A program made the translations under genes and the position numbers. Under the pieces are notes generated by a model. The model saw nothing but the letters and a program-made list of their open reading frames with translations. It did not search any database and had not been told where the DNA came from. Shown here piece by piece: positions 1 to 5,111 of a stretch of 6,314 nt of DNA. Within the stretch, counting starts at the first letter, position 1. Each line of letters starts with the position of its first letter. Location of the stretch: contig CAMWLD010000140.1 in NCBI GenBank assembly GCA_947175005.1, positions 1 to 6,314 of the forward strand, written 5' to 3'. This DNA comes from an uncultured Ruminococcus sp. (GTDB lineage Bacteria > Bacillota > Clostridia > Oscillospirales > Ruminococcaceae).

Positions 1-55
1 GGGGAGAGGGGGGCGGCCCACCGTCCCCAGCAAGCCCAGAGCGCCCCCTCTCCCC
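1..55. repeat. GC-rich inverted repeat, intergenic
   Basis: Positions 1-12 (GGGGAGAGGGGG) pair perfectly with 44-55 (CCCCCTCTCCCC), leaving a 31-nt GC-rich loop. The sequence then runs into CACTGGGAGGTTGTCCC and a smaller hairpin, AACGA at 82-86 with TCGTT at 91-95. The composition contrasts sharply with the AT-rich DNA after position 95. It resembles the GC-rich palindromic intergenic elements that I associate with Ruminococcus and Faecalibacterium genomes; that link is from memory. The left edge may be cut by the window. No coding frame is supported here. Confidence 0.55.
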
Positions 56-141
56 ACTGGGAGGTTGTCCCTTTGGTCGGCAACGAACAGTCGTTAACAA
101 TGTCAAGCATTCCACAAACAAAGTAACATTTCATAGTAACA

Positions 142-158
142 GGCAACTCACATTTGCC
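142..158. repeat. small inverted repeat
   Basis: GGCAA at 142-146 pairs with TTGCC at 154-158 around a 7-nt loop in AT-rich intergenic DNA. No T-run follows on either strand, so it is not a convincing terminator. Nothing else is seen between about 96 and 196. Confidence 0.3.
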
Positions 159-196
159 AACAAATGAACGCATTTCAAAAAAATTCACATAAACAC

Positions 197-305
197 AAAG
201 CCGTCCCACGGCGTGTGAGGGTGAAGCAAAGCCACTCCCCGGCGGTTGAGAAAAAAAGCCACTCCCTCGGCGCATGAGGGGAAAAAAGCCCCGTGGCGTT
301 TGAGC
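197..305. repeat. degenerate tandem repeat, four units of about 27-31 bp
   Basis: Four successive units start with AAAGCC, at 197, 228, 255 and 285. Each continues with a C-rich stretch, then GGCG plus a few bases, then TGAG. Unit spacing is 31, 27 and 30 bp. Each unit can fold as a small GCC...GGC hairpin; the first has a perfect GCCGT/ACGGC stem around CCC. The spacing is too variable and the units too degenerate for a CRISPR array, and there is no ORF through them. They sit just upstream of the leader of the gene at 439. Confidence 0.6.
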
Positions 306-358
306 AATCACTTTAATAATTATAAAGCATTTTTTTGAAATTTTCAATAAAGTTTCCA

Positions 359-387
359 TTAATATTTTAACACGTCTTGTTCATAAT
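359..387 (+). promoter_or_regulatory. weak candidate sigma-A promoter for the gene at 439
   Basis: A -10-like CATAAT lies at 382-387, with TTAATA at 359-364 as the -35 across a 17-bp spacer. Both boxes are imperfect (5/6 and 4/6 matches to consensus). The predicted start of transcription, about 394, would coincide with the base of the stem-loop at 394-415. Other AT-rich combinations in 300-360 are possible. Confidence 0.35.
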
Positions 388-393
388 ACTACT

Positions 394-415
394 GTCGGAC
401 GAAAAAAAGTCCGGC
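394..415 (+). promoter_or_regulatory. leader stem-loop upstream of the gene at 439
   Basis: GTCGGAC at 394-400 pairs with GTCCGGC at 409-415 (seven pairs, one of them U-G) around an A-rich 8-nt loop. No T-run follows, so it is not an intrinsic terminator. It precedes the ribosome binding site GGGAG at 427-431, which sits 7 nt before the ATG. If the promoter call is right, this is a 5'-terminal stem-loop, a feature known to stabilise bacterial mRNAs. Its role here is inferred. Confidence 0.5.
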
Positions 416-438
416 TAAACAAAAACGGGAGCGAAAAA

Positions 439-864
439 ATGGATTACCATTATCTCCAGAACAGTTTATATCAGAATGCTGCCATGGGAATAACCGCCCT
501 GCGGCAGGTGATACCTGCTGTAAGGGACAGCGGCATGAAAGAAATTCTGCTCAAACAGTACAAGGGTTACAAAACCCAAACAGAGCTTACAAGCGCTCAG
601 ATGAAATCACGGGGCATGACCCCGGAAGAACCTTCCGCCTCCGCAAAGTTTATGGCAAGGGCGACCGCAGCCATGAAGCTGAGGCGTGACAGCAGCAGTG
701 AGAATATCGCTAAAATGCTGATAAAAGGAACAAACACGGGAATTATTGAGCTGACCGAAAAGCTTAACAAAACAACCTCCGATTTTCCCGAGGCGGTGAC
801 CTCCGCCAAAGAATACCTGAGACGTGAACAAAGCTATATTGAAAGCTTAAAACCGTATCTGTAA
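439..864 (+). CDS. small all-helical hypothetical protein, ferritin-like in appearance
   Basis: A 141-aa soluble protein with no signal peptide or membrane segment. The sequence predicts about four amphipathic helices (roughly residues 3-29, 32-58, 66-110 with a break, and 116-138), consistent with a four-helix bundle. The pattern, including MxIKGTNTGIIELTEKLNK near residues 92-109 and a final ExxYIESLKPYL, resembles an uncharacterised clostridial family that I recall being described as ferritin-like or DUF2383-like. No ExxH metal-binding motif is evident, so ferritin-type iron chemistry should not be assumed. The start is well supported by GGGAG at 427-431, 7 nt before the ATG. The gene is monocistronic: the next gene has its own promoter and a terminator lies between. 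Function unknown. The coding call is firm; the family call is weak. Confidence 0.8.
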   Translation: MDYHYLQNSLYQNAAMGITALRQVIPAVRDSGMKEILLKQYKGYKTQTELTSAQMKSRGMTPEEPSASAKFMARATAAMKLRRDSSSENIAKMLIKGTNTGIIELTEKLNKTTSDFPEAVTSAKEYLRREQSYIESLKPYL

Positions 865-980
865 AGCAGAAAAATTAATGAAGATTAAAATGGCTTAAAA
901 AAGGCCGGCGACAGAAAATTCAAACAAAAATAACATCAATAATCGCAGCATAATTTACCGACATTTTACGGGACATTAAA

Positions 981-1025
981 ACTGCGGAAAATCTTTTAAC
1001 AGAGATTTTCCGCAGTAAATTTTTT
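981..1025 (+). terminator. intrinsic terminator after the 141-aa gene
   Basis: A perfect 14-bp stem, 981-994 (ACTGCGGAAAATCT) with 1003-1016, and an 8-nt loop, followed after AAA by six T residues at 1020-1025. It lies 116 bp beyond the stop codon at 864, and the stretch 865-980 shows no gene or clear structure. It sits only 20 bp before the next promoter and so insulates the two forward genes. Confidence 0.8.
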
Positions 1026-1045
1026 ATGCTGCCCGAGCGCCGCAC

Positions 1046-1074
1046 TTGACATTTTTCCCGAAATGAAGTATAAT
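1046..1074 (+). promoter_or_regulatory. consensus sigma-A promoter of the membrane protein gene
   Basis: TTGACA at 1046-1051 and TATAAT at 1069-1074 are both perfect matches, separated by 17 bp. Transcription should start near 1081, giving a leader of about 74 nt. CGGAA at 1082-1086 mirrors TTCCG at 1089-1093 right at the predicted start, a possible small operator or simply chance. Confidence 0.85.
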
Positions 1075-1154
1075 AAATTTACGGAACATTCCGGAAACGC
1101 ATTTTTAATTCAACAGTTCACTAACTATCAACCGAAAACGGCGGTGTAATAAAA

Positions 1155-1718
1155 ATGAAAAAGGAAACTTACGATTCCCTCCCCGCAAGGGCGGGGAAAG
1201 GTCTGCTTTGGTGGCTCGGGGGGGAATTTATCTGCGTGATATTCAATATGTGCATGATACCCTTGCTGGTGCGGTTTATGGCAATGAAAATTTTTACGGC
1301 AATTGCTTCTGCGATAATTGTCAACGGGCTTTTCTTTAACTTTGCCTACAACTGCGCTGTAAGGGACAAAAATATCGTGCGGTATCACGGGGCTGAGCGT
1401 GACCGAAAAATGCCCCTTAAAATGGCGCTTACCGCTCCCCTGCCCGAATATATTATGTGGATAGCCCTGCTTCTTAGCAAGCTTGGGATAATAGGCGATA
1501 TTTTCAACTGGTATATTATCGGGAATATGCAGTGCCTTGCGTGGGTGGATCTGTTCACACAGGGGAGGGATATAGGGTCGCTGTCCTATATCGGGCTTTT
1601 CGGACTTCTGCTGCTTATTCTTATATCCCCCGTCACGATAATCCTTACCTATGAGATAACTTTCCGTGACATTGACATAAAAGCCCTGCTGCTTTATGGG
1701 AAAAAGGATAACCGATAA
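1155..1718 (+). CDS. putative four-helix integral membrane protein, unknown function
   Basis: A 187-aa protein of unrecognised family. Hydrophobic stretches at about residues 17-43, 46-68, 96-114 and 143-168 suggest four membrane helices. A charged loop lies at 69-90 (RDKNIVRYHGAERDRK) and a basic tail ends in GKKDNR. The first helix is preceded by MKKETYDSLPARAGKG, which has no cleavable-signal character; the positive-inside rule would place the N-terminus, the 69-90 loop and the tail in the cytoplasm. No catalytic motif or transporter signature is visible. The ribosome binding site is poor: only GCGGTG lies upstream of the ATG at 1155, and no better start exists upstream because of the adjacent TAA. 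The gene has a consensus promoter and stands alone between a terminator and a convergent neighbour. A membrane hypothetical is as far as the sequence goes. Confidence 0.75.
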   Translation: MKKETYDSLPARAGKGLLWWLGGEFICVIFNMCMIPLLVRFMAMKIFTAIASAIIVNGLFFNFAYNCAVRDKNIVRYHGAERDRKMPLKMALTAPLPEYIMWIALLLSKLGIIGDIFNWYIIGNMQCLAWVDLFTQGRDIGSLSYIGLFGLLLLILISPVTIILTYEITFRDIDIKALLLYGKKDNR

Positions 1719-1766
1719 AATAAAACCGCCGCTGTAAATTCCCGATTTAATTGGAGTTTACGGCGG
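1719..1766 (-). terminator. stem-loop between convergent genes, terminator mainly for the minus-strand 107-aa gene
   Basis: CCGCC at 1726-1730 pairs with GGCGG at 1762-1766, and GTAAA at 1734-1738 with TTTAC at 1757-1761; a GCT bulge interrupts the left arm. Read on the minus strand, the stem is followed by TTTTATTTTATC (1714-1725), a usable U-rich tract. Read on the plus strand it is followed by CAAACTTG, which is poor. It therefore suits the 107-aa gene better but may also stop read-through from the membrane protein gene. Confidence 0.65.
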
Positions 1767-1824
1767 CAAACTTGTGTAAAAATCAAGCAGAACAGATTGA
1801 ATTTTTCGATAAGCCTACAGCATT

Positions 1825-2148
1825 TTAAAATAATTCAAAATCTAAATCATTTTCTTCACAGGCTATCGGAAGATTTTCCTCCAAATTTTCAATGCTTGAA
1901 ACCATGTATATCAATTTTCTGCCTGAAAGGTTATTATACGCCCATTCTTTCTGTCTGCGCAATTCGTCAAGAACAACAGGCACATCCTTTACGCTGAATT
2001 TTGACTGATCTTGGAAAAACCTTGAATGTGTTTCTGCCACAGCCCTTTGCCAGTGTTCACGGTAAAATGCTTCTCCACAAACCGGTTGGTAATATACAAA
2101 GTTATAGCCTTGTATATTGGGATCTAATCTATATAATCCTACTGACAT
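1825..2148 (-). CDS. hypothetical protein, 107 aa, family not recognised
   Basis: A soluble, acidic 107-aa protein without signal peptide, membrane segment or recognised domain. Visible features are an aromatic-rich N-terminal third (YNFVYYQPVCGEAFYREHW, residues 15-33), a middle segment with DELRRQKEWAYNNL, and a strongly acidic tail (EENLPIACEENDLDFELF). The start is very well supported: AAAGGAGGAG at 2154-2163 is a near-perfect Shine-Dalgarno five bases before the ATG. The gene is transcribed away from aspS and is separated from it by 167 bp holding a long inverted repeat. Small acidic single-gene proteins of this size are sometimes immunity proteins or regulators, but nothing in the sequence proves either, and no toxin-like partner lies beside it. 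The strong ribosome binding site makes a real gene likely. Confidence 0.7.
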   Translation of the reverse strand: MSVGLYRLDPNIQGYNFVYYQPVCGEAFYREHWQRAVAETHSRFFQDQSKFSVKDVPVVLDELRRQKEWAYNNLSGRKLIYMVSSIENLEENLPIACEENDLDFELF

Positions 2149-2206
2149 TATTACTCCTCCTTTGCGGTCATGTTTGGAAACTCATGATCAGAATTCAAAA
2201 TTCCTA

Positions 2207-2224
2207 AAATCAATTGCTTGATTT
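2207..2224. repeat. AT-rich inverted repeat upstream of the 107-aa gene
   Basis: AAATCAA at 2207-2213 and TTGATTT at 2218-2224 form a perfect 7-bp inverted repeat around TTGC. Close by, GAATT/AATTC elements at 2191-2203 form another small palindrome. They lie 43-76 bp before the start codon of the 107-aa gene, where promoter or operator sequences would be expected. I could not identify convincing -35 and -10 boxes. Confidence 0.4.
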
Positions 2225-2233
2225 ATAAGTGAA

Positions 2234-2270
2234 CGTGCCCGCATATCCCAAATGGGCATATGCGGACACG
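2234..2270 (-). terminator. long stem-loop, probable aspS terminator
   Basis: CGTG at 2234-2237 pairs with CACG at 2267-2270, CCGCATAT at 2239-2246 with ATATGCGG at 2258-2265, and CCCA with TGGG across a 2-nt loop. There is one C-A mismatch and one bulged C. The structure starts 45 bp beyond the aspS stop. On the minus strand it is followed by TTCACTTATAAAT, only weakly U-rich, so termination may be inefficient. The stem could also be a processing or regulatory structure ahead of the 107-aa gene. Confidence 0.5.
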
Positions 2271-2288
2271 CAAAATCAAACTCTTGCT

Positions 2289-2314
2289 TCTTGCCTCTTA
2301 ATCCTCTTGCCTCT
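2289..2314. repeat. short direct repeat TCTTGCCTCT
   Basis: TCTTGCCTCT occurs at 2289-2298 and again at 2305-2314, and a partial copy CTCTTGC starts at 2281. The copies lie immediately beyond the aspS stop codon, between it and the stem-loop at 2234-2270. This looks like a decayed tandem repeat with no evident function. Confidence 0.5.
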
Positions 2315-2315
2315 G

Positions 2316-3641
2316 TCAGGGAAGCAGTCTGCCGATGTCTCTGGGGAACATGGAAGCCTGTCTGATATTGGTGAGGCCAAGCAGCTTCATAACAAGTCTT
2401 TCAAGACCTATGCCGAGACCGCCGTGAGGAGGAAGCCCGTATTTGTGGCTGTCAAGGTAGCACTTGAAGTCGTCGGGGTCAAGACCCTGTGCTTTCATCT
2501 TCTCGATCTGCTCGTTGTAGTCGTGGATACGCTGACCGCCTGTGGTTATTTCCAGACCTCTGAAAAGCAGGTCGAATTTGCAGGCCGTGCGGGGGTCGTC
2601 CTTGTCGTTCATGGCATAGAAGGGCGGCTTTGATGAGGGGAAATGGGTCACGAAAATAAACTCCGTGCCATAATTTTCCTTTGCGTAATTGCAGAGGAAA
2701 ACCTCGTCCTCCGGTTCAAGGTCAAATTTGTTCTTGCCCTTGCTGCCCTTGATAAGCGTTACCGCCTCTTCAAATCTGATCGTGGGTATCTCCGTAACTT
2801 CGGGGATATCCGCCCCGAGTATTTTTATCTCATTGGCATAATTTTCCTTTAAATATCCCATAAGGAAGCGCAGCATAGCCGTCTCCATATTCATAACGTC
2901 ATACATATCGTTGATAAAGCCCATTTCAAAATCAAGTCCGATATATTCGTTAAGATGACGGGAAGTAGAGTGCTTCTCCGCACGGTAAACGGGGGCTATC
3001 TCGAAAACCCTGTCAAAGAAAGCCACAGCCGCCTGCTTGTAAAACTGGGGAGACTGGTTGAGGAACGCTTCATTTTCAAAATAGTCCAGACGGAAAATAT
3101 TTGCGCCGCCCTCTGCGCCCTGGGCTACTATCTTAGGAGTGTGTATCTCGGTAAAACCGTTTTTCAGCATAAATGCCCTGAAGCCGTTTGCCACGCCCTC
3201 CTGGAACTTGAACACAGCCCTTTCAACGGGGTTGCGGAGAGCCACTCCCCTGTTGTCAAGGTTTACATCCAGACTGCACCCCAGCTTTCTTGCGGAAACG
3301 TGCAGAGGATAATCCTGCCCGGGATTGTGCAGGAGCTTTATGGCTTTAAGGGTCAGCTCCACGCCGTTGTACGCTCTTTCATCGGGCTTTACCGTGCCCG
3401 TAAGGTTCACATAGCAGCCCTCTTTTATCCCGTCGGTACTGTCGGGACAGCTGTCGGGGGAATAGACCGTCTGAATGAGCCAGCGGGGCGTTCTAATGAT
3501 GATAAAGGCAAAGCCGCCCATGTTCTTTACCTTGTGCACGCAGGCGGAAACGTTCACGTCCTCGCCCGGTCTTGACTTTATATCCTCCAGCTCAAAAAAG
3601 CCGAGAACATAATTTCCGTTTATTTTATCCATTTCTATCAA
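2316..3641 (-). CDS. aspS: aspartate--tRNA(Asp/Asn) ligase, archaeal-type class II
   Basis: A 441-aa cytoplasmic synthetase that activates aspartate with ATP and loads it on tRNA-Asp, possibly also tRNA-Asn. An N-terminal OB-fold anticodon-binding domain (about 10-105) precedes a class II catalytic core. Motif 1 is near 156-169. The archaeal/eukaryal-type aspartate site EGGANIF and QSPQFYKQ lies at 177-203. Motif 2 (about 213-242) has R220 and E222 in VYRAEKHSTSRHLNE, and motif 3 GIGLERL (410-416) has R415. The roughly 440-aa length without the inserted GAD domain separates it from the usual bacterial enzyme of about 590 aa. H36 (CVHKVKN) occupies the place where discriminating archaeal enzymes carry Trp and non-discriminating ones His. 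The start is TTG at 3641, with GAGGAG at 3647-3652 five bases upstream; an ATG three codons on lies rather far from it. It has its own promoter and structured leader. No T-box is seen. Confidence 0.93.
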   Translation of the reverse strand: MIEMDKINGNYVLGFFELEDIKSRPGEDVNVSACVHKVKNMGGFAFIIIRTPRWLIQTVYSPDSCPDSTDGIKEGCYVNLTGTVKPDERAYNGVELTLKAIKLLHNPGQDYPLHVSARKLGCSLDVNLDNRGVALRNPVERAVFKFQEGVANGFRAFMLKNGFTEIHTPKIVAQGAEGGANIFRLDYFENEAFLNQSPQFYKQAAVAFFDRVFEIAPVYRAEKHSTSRHLNEYIGLDFEMGFINDMYDVMNMETAMLRFLMGYLKENYANEIKILGADIPEVTEIPTIRFEEAVTLIKGSKGKNKFDLEPEDEVFLCNYAKENYGTEFIFVTHFPSSKPPFYAMNDKDDPRTACKFDLLFRGLEITTGGQRIHDYNEQIEKMKAQGLDPDDFKCYLDSHKYGLPPHGGLGIGLERLVMKLLGLTNIRQASMFPRDIGRLLP

Positions 3642-3646
3642 TGCAA

Positions 3647-3677
3647 CTCCTCTGTTGGAGGCAAGAATTTACTTGCC
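3647..3677 (-). promoter_or_regulatory. structured aspS leader: hairpin plus a hairpin covering the ribosome binding site
   Basis: In the aspS leader of about 50 nt, GGCAAG and CTTGCC (3672-3677 with 3660-3665 on the minus strand) form a perfect 6-bp stem with a 6-nt loop. Directly after it, CTCC (3657-3660) can pair with GGAG (3647-3650), which is the Shine-Dalgarno of aspS. The two stems compete for one base at 3660. This could moderate translation, but the masking stem has only four pairs. Confidence 0.45.
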
Positions 3678-3699
3678 ATGAATTTTTTACCTGTTTGTT

Positions 3700-3728
3700 A
3701 TTATATCACATTATTTGGATTTTGTCAA
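3700..3728 (-). promoter_or_regulatory. consensus sigma-A promoter of aspS
   Basis: On the minus strand TTGACA (3723-3728) and TATAAT (3700-3705) are both perfect and separated by 17 bp. The predicted start of transcription is near 3692, giving a leader of about 50 nt before the TTG start. aspS can therefore be transcribed independently of prfB, which lies upstream on the same strand. Confidence 0.87.
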
Positions 3729-3746
3729 CTGTTCGGAAGAAGCAAT

Positions 3747-3778
3747 GGGTAAATAAATTTACCCGCAAGAATTTGCGG
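3747..3778. repeat. two overlapping hairpins between prfB and the aspS promoter
   Basis: GGGTAAA at 3747-3753 with TTTACCC at 3758-3764, and CCGCAA at 3763-3768 with TTGCGG at 3773-3778, are two perfect inverted repeats sharing two bases, each with a 4-nt loop. They lie about 50 bp after the prfB stop and about 20 bp upstream of the aspS -35. No U-tract follows on the minus strand (CATTGCTTCTTCC), so they are a weak terminator at best. They may instead be an operator or RNA-processing site. Confidence 0.45.
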
Positions 3779-3825
3779 AATCCCGTTTGTCTTTTGCAAT
3801 GCCCCGAAAAAGCGGCAGCAGCTTA

Positions 3826-4959
3826 TTACTGATTATTTATCTCACCGTGAGACAATGCCGTTAAATAGGCGTTGATAAAGCCGTCAAGGTCGCCGTCCAT
3901 AACTGCGCCTATATTTCCGTTTTCAAAATTGGTGCGGTGATCCTTTACAAGGGTGTAGGGCATGAACACATAGGAACGTATCTGTGCGCCCCATGCAATT
4001 TCCTTTTTAACGCCCTTGATATCCTCGATCTTGTCAAGGTGCTCACGTTCCTTTATTTCCACGAGCTTTGAGACAAGCATTTTCATGGCGTAGTCCTTGT
4101 TCTGATACTGGCTGCGCTGGGTCTGGCAGGAAACCACTATGCCTGTGGGCTTATGAGTAAGGCGGACAGCCGAACTGGTCTTGTTTACCTTCTGTCCTCC
4201 TGCGCCGCTGGCACGGTAAAAGTCGATCTCCAAGTCCTCCGGGCGTATCTCGATATTAAGGTCCGCTCCGTCCATTTCGGGCATTACCTCCAAAGAAGCG
4301 AAGGACGTCTGCCGCCTGCCCGAGGCGTCAAAGGGGGATATGCGCACCAGTCGGTGCACTCCCGTTTCCGACTTTAAGAAGCCGTAGGCATTGACACCCT
4401 CCACCAGCAGTGAAGCGGATTTCAGTCCCGCCTCGTCGCCGTCGAGATAATCAAGGGTAGTCACCTTGAAATCATGCCGCTCCGCCCAGTGGTTGTACAT
4501 TCTGAAAAGCATTTCCGCCCAGTCCTGCGCCTCTGTGCCTCCCGCTCCTGCGTGGAATGTGAGAATGGCATTCTTGCTGTCGTATTCTCCCGTAAGCAAA
4601 GTGGAAAGCTTCGTGGTCTCAAGCTCGGACTTGAATTTGTCCGCCTCGGCTTTAAGCTCTGCCACAGCGGTCTCGTCCTCCTGGTTTCCTTCCTCAACCG
4701 TCAGCTCTATCATGGTGATAGTATCCTCCAGCAGGTCATTCAGCTTTTTATAGCCCGCCGCGGTAGCCTCGTTCTGCTTTATGGTCTGCATTACCTTTTG
4801 GGACTTTTCCAAGTCCTCCCAAAAGCCCTCTTCGGCAGACTGCTCCTGCAATTTTGCGGTTTCCTCGTTGAGCTTGTCAATGTTCAGAATAACATAAAGC
4901 TCTTTCATATCTTTTCTGTAGCCCTCAAGCTCCAGTCTGAGTTCATCAAGCAATAACAT
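3826..4959 (-). CDS. prfB: peptide chain release factor 2, frameshift-free
   Basis: RF2, 377 aa. It recognises UGA and UAA in the ribosomal A site and triggers peptidyl-tRNA hydrolysis in the cytoplasm. Visible are an N-terminal coiled-coil region (1-115), GAGGTEAQDWAEML (138-151), the codon-recognition motif SPF (208-210) and the catalytic GGQ (254-256) in RASGAGGQKVN. SPF rather than PxT separates it from RF1. The start is ATG at 4959, with GAAAGG (4969-4974) about nine bases upstream; a GTG 30 codons earlier lacks a ribosome binding site. The usual in-frame UGA and CUU-UGA-C slippery site are absent: the equivalent codons, L25-N26, read CTG AAC (4882-4887), with no upstream AGGGGG element. 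The gene ends in tandem TAA codons. No strong minus-strand promoter was found in 4960-5111, so it may share the transcript of the Nudix gene. Confidence 0.95.
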   Translation of the reverse strand: MLLLDELRLELEGYRKDMKELYVILNIDKLNEETAKLQEQSAEEGFWEDLEKSQKVMQTIKQNEATAAGYKKLNDLLEDTITMIELTVEEGNQEDETAVAELKAEADKFKSELETTKLSTLLTGEYDSKNAILTFHAGAGGTEAQDWAEMLFRMYNHWAERHDFKVTTLDYLDGDEAGLKSASLLVEGVNAYGFLKSETGVHRLVRISPFDASGRRQTSFASLEVMPEMDGADLNIEIRPEDLEIDFYRASGAGGQKVNKTSSAVRLTHKPTGIVVSCQTQRSQYQNKDYAMKMLVSKLVEIKEREHLDKIEDIKGVKKEIAWGAQIRSYVFMPYTLVKDHRTNFENGNIGAVMDGDLDGFINAYLTALSHGEINNQ

Positions 4960-5031
4960 AAAATCTTTCCTTTCAAATTTAACATATCGTTTTCGTAATG
5001 CAAAATTAATAAAGGGTTCATTCTTTATCAA

Positions 5032-5060
5032 TTGACATTTGTGTTGCACTGTGTTATAAT
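5032..5060 (+). promoter_or_regulatory. perfect extended -10 sigma-A promoter, antisense to the Nudix gene
   Basis: TTGACA at 5032-5037 and TATAAT at 5055-5060 are separated by exactly 17 bp, and TG at 5052-5053 supplies the extended -10. Transcription would start near 5067 and run into the 3' end of the minus-strand Nudix gene at 5112. No forward gene or small ORF with a ribosome binding site lies downstream. The product, if made, would be an antisense or non-coding RNA. The promoter sits in the 152-bp gap upstream of prfB and points away from it. Confidence 0.7.
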
Positions 5061-5111
5061 ATTCACATAAATTCTATCCTTTTGCAAATTATTTAAACAT
5101 TATCGGCCTCG

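Noticed and set aside
197..305. CRISPR array
   Set aside because: The units are degenerate and of unequal length, there are no distinct spacers, and no cas genes lie nearby.
1797..2207. 66- and 68-aa open frames on the plus strand
   Set aside because: They overlap the 107-aa minus-strand gene or its promoter region and lack ribosome binding sites, whereas the minus-strand frame has a near-perfect one.
2955..3575. 206-aa open frame on the plus strand
   Set aside because: It lies entirely antisense to aspS, whose class II motifs are unambiguous, and it shows no recognisable domain or ribosome binding site.
3642..3699. T-box riboswitch ahead of aspS
   Set aside because: The leader after the consensus promoter is only about 50 nt and lacks the conserved T-box sequence and an antiterminator/terminator pair.
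4474..4956. 160-aa open frame on the plus strand
   Set aside because: It is antisense to the N-terminal half of prfB and has no independent support.
4960..5049. 30-codon N-terminal extension of prfB from a GTG
   Set aside because: There is no ribosome binding site at the GTG, while the ATG at 4959 has GAAAGG about nine bases upstream and gives a normal RF2 N-terminus.
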